Source of the DNA: a bacterium | GTDB lineage: Bacteria; CSSED10-310; JAJRTK01 | NCBI GenBank assembly: GCA_024278345.1 | Contig: JAJRTK010000109.1 | Coordinates: forward strand, 1 to 5,876 | DNA: 5,876 nt | Direction: 5' to 3' | Shown: positions 1 through 5,876 of the stretch, piece by piece | Layout of the letters: the number at the start of each line of letters is the position of its first letter | How positions within the stretch are numbered: the first letter of the stretch is position 1 | The notes under the pieces: model-generated | Database searches by the model: none | Told to the model about the DNA's origin: nothing | The model's input: only the letters and a program-made list of their open reading frames with translations | Made by a program: the position numbers and the translations under genes

Positions 1-20
1 GCTGGCTCCCTGGCGTGGGT

Positions 21-90
21 CTGGGAGCGGCGCTCCCAGCGGAGGTCCGGAGGCAGAGCCTCCGCCGGGTTCCAGGGCTGGAAGCCCTGG
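21..90. repeat. Cluster of three short-loop inverted repeats
   Basis: Three perfect inverted repeats lie in a row, each with a 3-nt loop. The first is at 21-39 (stem CTGGGAGC, loop GGC). The second is at 48-64 (7-bp stem CGGAGGC, loop AGA). The third is at 72-90 (stem CCAGGGCT, loop GGA). None is followed by a T-run in either direction, so they do not look like ordinary intrinsic terminators. The segment at 5-10 (GCTCCC) could also pair with 23-28, giving a competing fold. The cluster may continue beyond the left edge. It could be a family of dispersed intergenic palindromes, a cruciform-forming site or part of a transcript leader; the sequence alone does not decide. Confidence 0.75.
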
Positions 91-124
91 GGCGGCGTCT
101 GAAATCTGCACCGTGGCCGGTACC

Positions 125-151
125 ATGACCGAGGCCCGTTGCGCATATAGT
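125..151 (+). promoter_or_regulatory. Possible promoter for mobA
   Basis: TATAGT at 146-151 matches the -10 consensus at five of six positions. The best upstream partner is ATGACC at 125-130, which is weak and gives a short 15-bp spacer. A transcript would begin near 157-159. That would leave the ATG at 187 with a short leader and would exclude the GTG at 150 as a start. The call rests mainly on the -10 match. Confidence 0.3.
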
Positions 152-172
152 GGAGGGGAAATCTCTTGCAAC

Positions 173-178
173 GGGGGA
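173..178 (+). promoter_or_regulatory. Ribosome binding site deciding the mobA start
   Basis: GGGGGA lies 8 nt before the ATG at 187. A competing GGAGGGG at 152-158 lies 7 nt before an in-frame TTG at 166, which would add seven residues (MQRGKLS). I prefer the ATG because it is the standard codon. It also puts the nucleotide-binding loop about ten residues from the N-terminus, as is usual for MobA proteins. Confidence 0.45.
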
Positions 179-186
179 AACTGAGC

Positions 187-786
187 ATGGCCGAGAAATC
201 GTTCCCAGTTGCCGGCGCCCTGCTGGTGGGCGGCCGGTCCCGCCGGATGGGCCGGGACAAATACGCCTTGAGGCTGGGCGGGATGACCCTTGCCCGGAAG
301 CTGGCCGGAACTCTGCGGGAATTGACGGAGGAGGTCCTTCTTGTTGGCAATCGGACTCCAGAGATTCCAGGTTGCCGGCGGGAGGCGGATCGCCACCCGA
401 TCCGCAGCTCTCTGACGGGCCTTTACACAGCGCTGGAAGCCTCCCGCTATCCGCTGGTTCTGGTTTTGCCTTGCGACACTCCGTTTGTGGAGCTGTCGCT
501 CCTTCGCCTACTCCTGGAAGCGTGGGAACCCGGTGTGGATGTGGTCGTTCCCGAGAGTCCTCACGGGCTGGAGCCGTTGACGGCGCTCTATTCGGCCCGG
601 TTGGCCGGTGCTTTCCGGGAACGCCTCGACGCCGGGCGTCCACGGATAGGGGATGCCCTGGAAGGACTTGTGTTGAAACGCCTTTCATGGCCGGAGCTTC
701 AGGATCGCGGGATCGGGTTGCGCCAATTCACAAACCTCAACACTCCGGAAGATTTTGCTCTGGCGGAGGCTAGCGAGGGCGAATGA
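187..786 (+). CDS. mobA: Molybdenum cofactor guanylyltransferase (MobA family)
   Basis: This 199-aa cytoplasmic enzyme should transfer GMP from GTP to molybdopterin-bound molybdenum, making the guanine dinucleotide cofactor used by DMSO-reductase-family enzymes. The N-terminus carries the family nucleotide loop in a LVGGRSRRMGRDK motif (residues 13-25), with R20, G22, D24 and K25 present. D68 followed by SSLTGLYTAL (74-83) occupies the place of the usual D...GPLxGI..AL segment, though the GPL is not kept. LPCDTPF (94-100) matches the family metal-binding CDMPF motif. EPLTALY (about 130-136) and a C-terminal NLNTPED (183-189) are also typical. Length is normal for MobA. The gene ends in TGA and its last 17 bp overlap the 3' end of the convergent gene. 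No other molybdenum gene lies in the window. A related cofactor nucleotidyltransferase such as MocA is possible, but NLNTPED favours MobA. Confidence 0.9.
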   Translation: MAEKSFPVAGALLVGGRSRRMGRDKYALRLGGMTLARKLAGTLRELTEEVLLVGNRTPEIPGCRREADRHPIRSSLTGLYTALEASRYPLVLVLPCDTPFVELSLLRLLLEAWEPGVDVVVPESPHGLEPLTALYSARLAGAFRERLDAGRPRIGDALEGLVLKRLSWPELQDRGIGLRQFTNLNTPEDFALAEASEGE

Positions 787-2299
787 TGCCGAAGCGGACG
801 TTGACGTCGATCCAGGGAAAGACGTGCCGGTCCTTGGGCGTGTCGTAGATGGCGAGCTTGCGATCCCGTTCCGTGACAAGGAGCTCCGTTTCGTGGAGAA
901 GCGGGGACCAATGGTGGGTGCGCTGCACGGCGCTTCCCATGTCGCAACGGCGGAGAAGGTCGGCCTGCTGGTTCCGGACGTTTGCCGGGAAACCGATGGA
1001 TTCGCGGGCAGCGACCTGGGTATCGTGGTGGGAGGTCTCGATTTGGCGGGTCAGGACATTGCTCAACCACTCGAGGGCCTCCGGTAGAGTTCCCGGTTCG
1101 ACGATGCCGCGAATGGTGCTGGTGGGGACCGTGCTCTTGAATAGCCCTTCCCGTTGGAGGAACTGGACTCCGGTGTGTGAGAGGGAATCGCTCCCCAGTT
1201 GGCTGTGGACGAAGGTCTTGGAGTCCAGGGCGAGGCGGAGGCCGTGGAGCGCCATTTCAATGGCTGGTTTCGAGAGGAGGGCCTGGTAGTGTTTCAATAT
1301 TTGTTCGCCCTCGACGATGGCGCGGAGGAGCTTCAAGTCTCCACAGGTGCCATGAGCGGATCCGTTGGCCGCGCTGAAAAGGAGGTTTCGGCACCGGAGA
1401 CCCCGGGCCAGGGCTTGCTGCTCGGGAGTTCCTCCCAGGAGCCGGCTTTCCGCTTGGAGTATGTTGGCACAGCCCTGGCTGTAGCCGAGAGTACCCCAGG
1501 GAGTGGAGGCTTGGCGAACCGCCTCTTCGATGCGGGCCGCGTTGTAATCCAAGGAGCGTGCCGTGGCCGTATCGGCGCGGATGGTCCTGATGCCTCGCCG
1601 CTGGAAGAGGCGCTCGTAAGCGGCTTCTAGTTCTCTGCCCCCAGCGCCTTCCGTGATGACGCCCATGGCACTGATGACCGTGAAATCGTATTCGGCCTCC
1701 GGTGGATCGAGAAGAAGCCGCGCGAGGGGGTCCCGGAGCAGTTTCGCTCGGTCTTTTCGATAATAGTAGAGGGCTTCCACGACGGTTTCCAGCAATCCTT
1801 GCTCGCTGGTGGGCAGCTTTTTCCCCGTTCGCGTTTCGAGCCATCGGGGAACGCTGTCGATCCCTTCCTGGGCGTTCCGGACCACGGAGAGAACCATGAG
1901 AGCTTCGTAATTCCTGCGCCAGAACTTCTTGAACCAGCGGCGCTGGAAAGCCTCCCCACCGATATCGAGGAGCTCCGCGCATGCCTGGAAGGCGGCTCGG
2001 TACGCGGAGATCGCTCGGGTCTCGGCCCGGGACTTTGGGGAACTGAATCCGCACTCCGTGCCCAGAGCATCGGCGCGTTCCACCGCCTTGCGGGCCCTGT
2101 CTTCGGCCTTTTTTAGAGGACTGGTCCGGTGTCGTTTGACCGCAAGCTGGAGCGGCGGGCGGGCAATTTGCAGGTGGCAACGGAATGCCACGTAGGCCTG
2201 GCCAGCGATGAGAATCCGTTCCGCCGTATTGCTCAGTTCCTGGTAATAGCTCAGCTTTGCCCAGCGGCCGCCCGCCAGATAGTCTTCCAGGCGGGGCAA
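770..2299 (-). CDS. Alpha/beta-hydrolase-like protein, possibly the C-terminal part of a larger protein
   Basis: The frame gives 509 aa from a TTG codon and ends in TAG. Residues 1-200 are mostly helical and rich in basic residues and aromatics, and match no family I know. From about 205 the pattern fits an alpha/beta hydrolase: strand DFTVISAMGVITEG, strand GIRTIRADT (236-244), then WGTLGYSQG, giving a G-x-S-x-G elbow with S274 as candidate nucleophile. A later strand ends in NGSAHGT (312-318), resembling the SPHxGT segment of lipases. THHWSP near the C-terminus puts H462 or H463 as candidate catalytic histidine; D447 or D453 could be the acid. The usual HG oxyanion motif after the first strand is absent. 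There is no signal peptide or clear membrane helix. The start is doubtful: TTG at 2299 has only a weak GGA 6 nt upstream, and the sole alternative after the preceding in-frame TAG is CTG at 2323. It may be the C-terminal third of the upstream protein. Confidence 0.75.
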   Translation of the reverse strand: MPRLEDYLAGGRWAKLSYYQELSNTAERILIAGQAYVAFRCHLQIARPPLQLAVKRHRTSPLKKAEDRARKAVERADALGTECGFSSPKSRAETRAISAYRAAFQACAELLDIGGEAFQRRWFKKFWRRNYEALMVLSVVRNAQEGIDSVPRWLETRTGKKLPTSEQGLLETVVEALYYYRKDRAKLLRDPLARLLLDPPEAEYDFTVISAMGVITEGAGGRELEAAYERLFQRRGIRTIRADTATARSLDYNAARIEEAVRQASTPWGTLGYSQGCANILQAESRLLGGTPEQQALARGLRCRNLLFSAANGSAHGTCGDLKLLRAIVEGEQILKHYQALLSKPAIEMALHGLRLALDSKTFVHSQLGSDSLSHTGVQFLQREGLFKSTVPTSTIRGIVEPGTLPEALEWLSNVLTRQIETSHHDTQVAARESIGFPANVRNQQADLLRRCDMGSAVQRTHHWSPLLHETELLVTERDRKLAIYDTPKDRHVFPWIDVNVRFGIIRPR

Positions 2300-2323
2300 C
2301 TGGAATCCGAGTCTCTCTGACAG

Positions 2324-2326
2324 CTA
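2324..2326 (-). other. In-frame amber codon between two long open frames
   Basis: TAG here ends the 1062-aa upstream frame. The very next codons continue open in the same phase for 517 codons down to the TAG at 772-770. Translation across it reads RAPLDLIS, stop, LSERLGFQLPRL, with no ATG or GTG in the downstream part near the junction. A CAG-to-TAG transition would explain it, giving Q at this position. Readthrough, a sequencing error or a true gene boundary with re-initiation at TTG 2299 remain open. Confidence 0.8.
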
Positions 2327-5300
2327 CGAGATGAGGTCGAGAGGGGCTCTTAGGCATGGTTGCGGCATGTTGAGAAGGGCGTTGAGGACACTGGCCAAGA
2401 CGCGAACACTATTTCCTGAGATCTCCACGAGAACGGCCAGAAGGTAGTCTCTGGGCCTCGACAGAATGTGGTCAAGGAGCATCTTCTGGTTGAGCTGAAC
2501 CGTTCGGCCTCGAAAAACGGAGGCCAATCCGGCTTGGAGAAGGACTGCCACGTCGGCTGGCCCCAGGATGCTTGCCTGGGCTTCCTGTCGTTCCGCGGCA
2601 AGGGTTTCCCCCAGAAAAAAGGCGATGGCCAGGGCTTGCGGAGCGAAGGCAAGGCCGCCATAGCTTTCGGAAATCTCCTTGATCTGGCGCTTGAGCTGCC
2701 GGACGTGTTCTAGTCGGATGCGTTGAGCTGGATGCCAGTTTTTTGTTTCTGCCCGGAGGATGAAATCCACCTGTTCCAGGGCCAGGCAGGGCGCAAGCCT
2801 GGTGACGATGAGGCGGAAATCTCCGGGCAGAGGTTCGCGGGATTCCAAAGCTCGATTGATATCGGCCGCTGACGGAATTTCTTCCAGATCGCTGGCAAAT
2901 TCTGGAAGCTGCTCCAAAGGTGGGGATTGCGTGACTTCCAAGGGAGGAAGTGGCTCTGTCGGCGCCAGAAGGTGGGAGAGCCACCGGACCAGCCGGTCCA
3001 CTTCGAACTCGTAGTCATGGGTTCCGAGGGCCTTGTACAGAAGTTGCTTCGTGGCGAAGACGTCGAGGCCGTTACCATCGGTGACTTCCTTGATGAGTTG
3101 ATAGAGGGGTTCCGCCAGCTCCGCGCTATCCACCAGGAACCCGGAAAGGAGCCTGGCTAGTTTCGGGCCGGGGATGGCGTCGCCGGGGCGTTCAATCTTT
3201 TCTCGTTCGACTGTTTTCCGAATGCGCTTGGATAGGTCGAAGAGCGCCCTGCCCAGGCGGTGTGCGTCAGCGGAAAAGAGCTCTACCGCTCCCAGAACGC
3301 GGCTCATGGCCTCTTCATTGGCCAGGATCTCCGCCAACCGGTGAGGATCGGCCCCGGGGTTGACCAGCGCGTTGAAGAAGCGGCCATCGTAGAGGTGTCC
3401 GTCTTCGCCCTTGACCTCCAGGCCACCGGCGGGGCTGAGCTCCATGAGAAATTTGCCCTGCCGAAGCTCCGGAACGAAAATTTCCAGGCTTCGATCACCG
3501 TGTTCAAGGAGCGGAGATCGCCCGTGGAGATCCCAAGAAATGTCGATTTTGGCTCTTCCCAGCCCCGACGCGGCAAGAATCCCTTCCGCGAGCCGAAGAT
3601 CAAGCCGCGCGGGCACCGGCACCAGGAGGCGCCTAGAACCCAGAGCGAAGGAGGCTCGTTGCAGCACGAGGCTCAGGCGGCTTCCGCTGCAATCGAGGGT
3701 CGGCCTCTTTCCCCCGTCTAGCGTCAGCGCCCCCACGAGGCCGAAAGCAGCCTGTCCGCCAAGATGGAGAAGGAGCTTTCCCTTGTCGATATCGAGCTCC
3801 GGAATCGCCGGAACGGGCCTAAATCCTTCCAGTGCGCCAGTGGCCTTGCCCGTTATTTCAAATCGCACCGGAGTCTCGTCAGAAGCAGTCACGCGACCCT
3901 CAAGCGTCACCAGAAGGTTTTTCGGCTTCAGCATCAGTGCGCCGTCGCTGAATTGGGTCCCGCCAGCAAGCTCCGCCATGCAGTTGAAGCTCGCCTCAAG
4001 CCGTTGCCCGGCTGTCATCTTCTTCCCAAGCTCGATTCTCCCTTTACCTTTCCCAGCTATGACCGCCTGGCGGATCTTTCCGGCGATATCGAGTCCCCCA
4101 AGAAGCTGGGTATGGCGAACCGTTCCGGCGAAGGCCAAATCGGGAAGGCGGGAGTTTGGCTCCATCGAGCCCGCCCAGGATACCGAGAGACCTGTCCCTC
4201 GGAAATCCGAAGCCAGGAGCCCCCACGCCAGCCGCCCGACGATCCCGAGCCCTCCCCGGGCCCCTGGCTCCATCCGCTGAACGCTGGCCTTGAACCCGAA
4301 GCGGGAGATATGGCCATCAGCCCAGAGCCGTGCGTCCTTGGAGAAGATCTCCAGGGCTTCGGGGCTCAACCGGATCTCGAGCCCGGAGCGAAGGTGAATC
4401 CATTCCGGCGCCTTGACGGCTACCTCCAAATGCCCTTGATCCGGCAATACCGCGCCCAACTCCAGCTCTGGAGAGCGACCGGCCAGCTCGACGTTTCCAT
4501 GGACGCGCGAAACCAGACCGGCCAAGGCGTCCGCCAGGGTTTCCAGCCTTACGGGAAGAGGCGCCAGCCTCCCCACGGCCAGCGGGGAATCTGACAGCAG
4601 CTTGTGGAGATCCCCGTGAAGGGGCGGCAAGATCCCGTACGGCAAGAGGAGCTTTTTGAACGGCACGCGGAGGCTCTTGAAGAACTCTACTTCACCGGAG
4701 AAGAGCAGATTGACAGCGCCGGTCCCACCAATTTCCACCGGCCGTGCCGTGACGCTTGCCAGGTGGACACGGGCAAGTTCGCCCAGCTCCGAGGCCGCGG
4801 CTTTCACCAGTGACCAGAGCAACGGTTTGGCGCCAGTCCCGCCAGCCAGATCCAGGCCCAACGGCTCAAGCCAGTCCCGGAGGGACTCCAGCGCATTTCC
4901 AAGCTGCAATCTTGCCGCCGCGGCCGCCGGGATCCGCTCTAGCCAGTCCAGGGCCGCCATGGAGTCTGTCCCTTCGAACAGCAAGGGGATGCGGGCCAGG
5001 ATCGGCGGAACATCTTCCATGAGAAGCGGCGAGGAAAACTGGATCTCGAGCTGCCGCAACCGGCTGCTCGTGTGGCTGGGCCCCGGCTTGGGAGCCGCAA
5101 TGCCAGGACCCGCTTCTTCCCCCCGGCTCCCGGGTGCCCCGTTTCTTCCCGCCGCCGGGATTTCCCCCGTTCGGTTTGCCAAGACCTTGAGGGAGCAACA
5201 GGTTCCGGGCGCAACCTGCAAACGGATGGAGAGATCCTCGAAGAGGGGGATCTCATGAGATCCGGCCGCCAGATCGATCTCTAGATCAAGGCTCGCCAGG

Positions 5301-5512
5301 TCAAGAAGGCGCGGCAAGTTTCCCGCGGTCTCCACCAGCAGACTCCGAGGCGGCAGGAGAGGTTGAAACTCCGGTGTCTGGGCCGAGGATCGCGCCAGCT
5401 CGATCCGAAGGCACGGAGGGGAGTTTGCTGAGACGGTTCGTTCCGCTGGATTCTTTGCCGGCGTCATTTTCTTCATCCCCAGTTCGTGGATAGCCAGGTG
5501 CAGCGCCTCCAT
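2324..5512 (-). CDS. Large protein of unknown function, beta-rich centre and helical C-terminus
   Basis: I do not recognise this protein (1062 aa from the ATG at 5512). In order: a mixed N-terminal part (1-117); a Gly/Pro/Ala-rich linker (about 118-150); a mixed helical segment with AAAAA and several Leu-rich helices (about 155-335); a long run of alternating hydrophobic strands separated by Gly turns (about 336-696); and a helical region to the end (about 716-1062) with an acidic, Pro-rich break near 850-885. The strand region loosely recalls AsmA/TamB-like beta-groove proteins, but there is no N-terminal membrane anchor or signal peptide, so I do not assign that family. The open frame extends to an ATG at 5629. 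I chose 5512 because codons between 5629 and 5513 are AT-ending (three ATA) and repeat-bearing, while G/C-ending codons begin at 5512. ATG 5467, with GGGGA 8 nt upstream, is another candidate. The gene ends at an amber codon followed by an open frame in the same phase. Confidence 0.75.
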   Translation of the reverse strand: MEALHLAIHELGMKKMTPAKNPAERTVSANSPPCLRIELARSSAQTPEFQPLLPPRSLLVETAGNLPRLLDLASLDLEIDLAAGSHEIPLFEDLSIRLQVAPGTCCSLKVLANRTGEIPAAGRNGAPGSRGEEAGPGIAAPKPGPSHTSSRLRQLEIQFSSPLLMEDVPPILARIPLLFEGTDSMAALDWLERIPAAAAARLQLGNALESLRDWLEPLGLDLAGGTGAKPLLWSLVKAAASELGELARVHLASVTARPVEIGGTGAVNLLFSGEVEFFKSLRVPFKKLLLPYGILPPLHGDLHKLLSDSPLAVGRLAPLPVRLETLADALAGLVSRVHGNVELAGRSPELELGAVLPDQGHLEVAVKAPEWIHLRSGLEIRLSPEALEIFSKDARLWADGHISRFGFKASVQRMEPGARGGLGIVGRLAWGLLASDFRGTGLSVSWAGSMEPNSRLPDLAFAGTVRHTQLLGGLDIAGKIRQAVIAGKGKGRIELGKKMTAGQRLEASFNCMAELAGGTQFSDGALMLKPKNLLVTLEGRVTASDETPVRFEITGKATGALEGFRPVPAIPELDIDKGKLLLHLGGQAAFGLVGALTLDGGKRPTLDCSGSRLSLVLQRASFALGSRRLLVPVPARLDLRLAEGILAASGLGRAKIDISWDLHGRSPLLEHGDRSLEIFVPELRQGKFLMELSPAGGLEVKGEDGHLYDGRFFNALVNPGADPHRLAEILANEEAMSRVLGAVELFSADAHRLGRALFDLSKRIRKTVEREKIERPGDAIPGPKLARLLSGFLVDSAELAEPLYQLIKEVTDGNGLDVFATKQLLYKALGTHDYEFEVDRLVRWLSHLLAPTEPLPPLEVTQSPPLEQLPEFASDLEEIPSAADINRALESREPLPGDFRLIVTRLAPCLALEQVDFILRAETKNWHPAQRIRLEHVRQLKRQIKEISESYGGLAFAPQALAIAFFLGETLAAERQEAQASILGPADVAVLLQAGLASVFRGRTVQLNQKMLLDHILSRPRDYLLAVLVEISGNSVRVLASVLNALLNMPQPCLRAPLDLIS

Positions 5513-5552
5513 ACAACCGTCGGAAGCGCCTGTTTTTTGGGAGAGGGACCGT

Positions 5553-5612
5553 GGGAAACTTATATTATGTTGTTTAGGGAAACGTCCAGCTATCGCGTGT
5601 CGGGAAACGTCC
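5553..5612. repeat. Three GGGAAAC direct repeats, possible operator
   Basis: GGGAAAC occurs at 5553-5559, 5577-5583 and 5602-5608, with start-to-start distances of 24 and 25 bp. The second and third copies share the longer 11-mer GGGAAACGTCC (5577-5587 and 5602-5612). They surround an AT-rich -10-like sequence upstream of the minus-strand gene. Spaced same-orientation copies could bind a regulator, but this is inference from position and spacing only. Confidence 0.4.
5559..5569 (-). promoter_or_regulatory. Possible -10 region for the minus-strand block
   Basis: On the minus strand this reads CATAATATAAG, containing CATAAT and the overlapping TATAAG, each matching five of six -10 positions. 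No good -35 hexamer lies at the right distance. Transcription would start near 5552 and leave about 40 nt before the ATG at 5512. If used, it would rule out the ATG at 5629. A second weak candidate sits further upstream: TTGTAA (5674-5669) and TTTGAT (5652-5647) with a 16-bp spacer. Confidence 0.3.
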
Positions 5613-5683
5613 GGTCCGACTATCTCCATTCGTCTCGCCGGGACCTATCAAATTGTCGTGTTTTTGCTTTACAATTTTCTTCG

Positions 5684-5876
5684 CCGAAAGGGTGGCACCG
5701 GCGCCCAGGCCGAAAAGGTGGCACCGGCATCTTGCCGGTGTAGACCGAAAAGGTGGCACCGGCATCTTGCCGGTGTAGACCGAAAAGGTGGCACCGGCAT
5801 CTTGCCGGTGTAGACCGAAAGGGTGGCACCGGCATCTTGCCGGTGTAGACCGAAAAGGTGGCACCGGCATCTTGCC
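5684..5876. repeat. 35-bp tandem repeat array with a hairpin in each unit
   Basis: Units start at 5684, 5710, 5745, 5780, 5815 and 5850. The four from 5710 to 5849 are complete at exactly 35 bp. The first is a 26-bp divergent copy and the last is cut by the window end. Each full unit holds a perfect inverted repeat, CACCGGCATCTTGCCGGTG (8-bp stem, TCT loop), at 5722-5740, 5757-5775, 5792-5810 and 5827-5845. The only variation among full units is A or G at unit position 7. There are no unique spacers, so it is not CRISPR. Because 35 is not a multiple of three, open frames across it on the minus strand are by-products of the repeat. Similar GCACCGGCAT...GCCGGTG repeats are, to my recollection, common between genes in Verrucomicrobiota. 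Confidence 0.92.

Noticed and set aside
21-90. Rho-independent terminator of a gene to the left
   Set aside because: The stems are GC-rich but none is followed by a T-run. An off-window gene ending here cannot be seen.
150-773. 207-aa plus-strand frame starting at GTG 150
   Set aside because: It overlaps mobA in another phase, has low-complexity Gly/Ser/Arg/Pro composition and lacks any recognisable motif.
2324-2326. Pyrrolysine codon or general TAG reassignment
   Set aside because: The gene is not a methylamine methyltransferase, no pyl gene is present, and TAG also appears to end the downstream frame at 772-770. The window gives no positive support for reassignment.
1257-2357. Minus-strand 366-aa frame overlapping the hydrolase-like gene
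   Set aside because: It is out of phase with the hydrolase-like frame. It is Arg/Pro/Gly-rich without motifs, whereas the competing frame carries GYSQG, SAHGT and HHW in the correct order.
3411-4594. Long plus-strand open frames of 289 aa (3411-4280) and 276 aa (3764-4594)
   Set aside because: They lie wholly antisense to the 1062-aa frame and overlap each other in different phases. They are rich in Arg, Pro and Ser, as expected for antisense frames of GC-rich coding DNA, and show no family motif.
5574-5870. Small minus-strand proteins with repeated MPVPPFRSTPARCRC-like sequence
   Set aside because: They are translations of the tandem repeat. The 35-bp period shifts frame each unit, and several frames are open at once with the same peptide motifs.
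5684-5876. CRISPR array
   Set aside because: The units are contiguous 35-bp direct repeats with no variable spacers, and no cas gene is present.

Overview
The window looks like one high-GC bacterial chromosomal segment with three coding blocks between two patches of hairpin-rich repeats. A 35-bp repeat at the right edge, carrying the palindrome CACCGGCATCTTGCCGGTG, resembles intergenic repeats I associate with Verrucomicrobiota and related PVC bacteria. That assignment is from memory and is tentative; no rRNA or other marker gene is present.

Layout. Positions 1-186 are non-coding and hold three short-loop hairpins followed by a possible promoter and ribosome binding site. A plus-strand gene (187-786) encodes a MobA-type molybdenum cofactor guanylyltransferase, the only protein here with a confident family assignment. 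It converges on, and overlaps by 17 bp, a minus-strand block that fills the rest of the window to about 5512. That block has two very large open frames. The upstream one (5512-2324, about 1062 aa) has no family I recognise: a beta-rich centre and a helical C-terminal third. The downstream one (2299-770, 509 aa) has the marks of an alpha/beta-hydrolase-like domain (GYSQG elbow, SAHGT, late HHW).

The main observation is that these two frames are in the same phase and are separated by one TAG codon at 2326-2324. The next start candidates are only CTG at 2323 or TTG at 2299; no ATG or GTG is available. The sequence on both sides reads like continuous protein. The pair may therefore be one protein of about 1580 aa interrupted by a nonsense mutation, sequencing error or readthrough codon, or two coupled genes using a rare start.

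Positions 5513-5876 are non-coding. They contain an AT-rich stretch with three spaced GGGAAAC motifs that could be the control region of the minus-strand block, followed by the 35-bp tandem repeat that runs off the window. No mobile-element genes, tRNA, rRNA or CRISPR array were found. I see no functional link between mobA and the minus-strand block.
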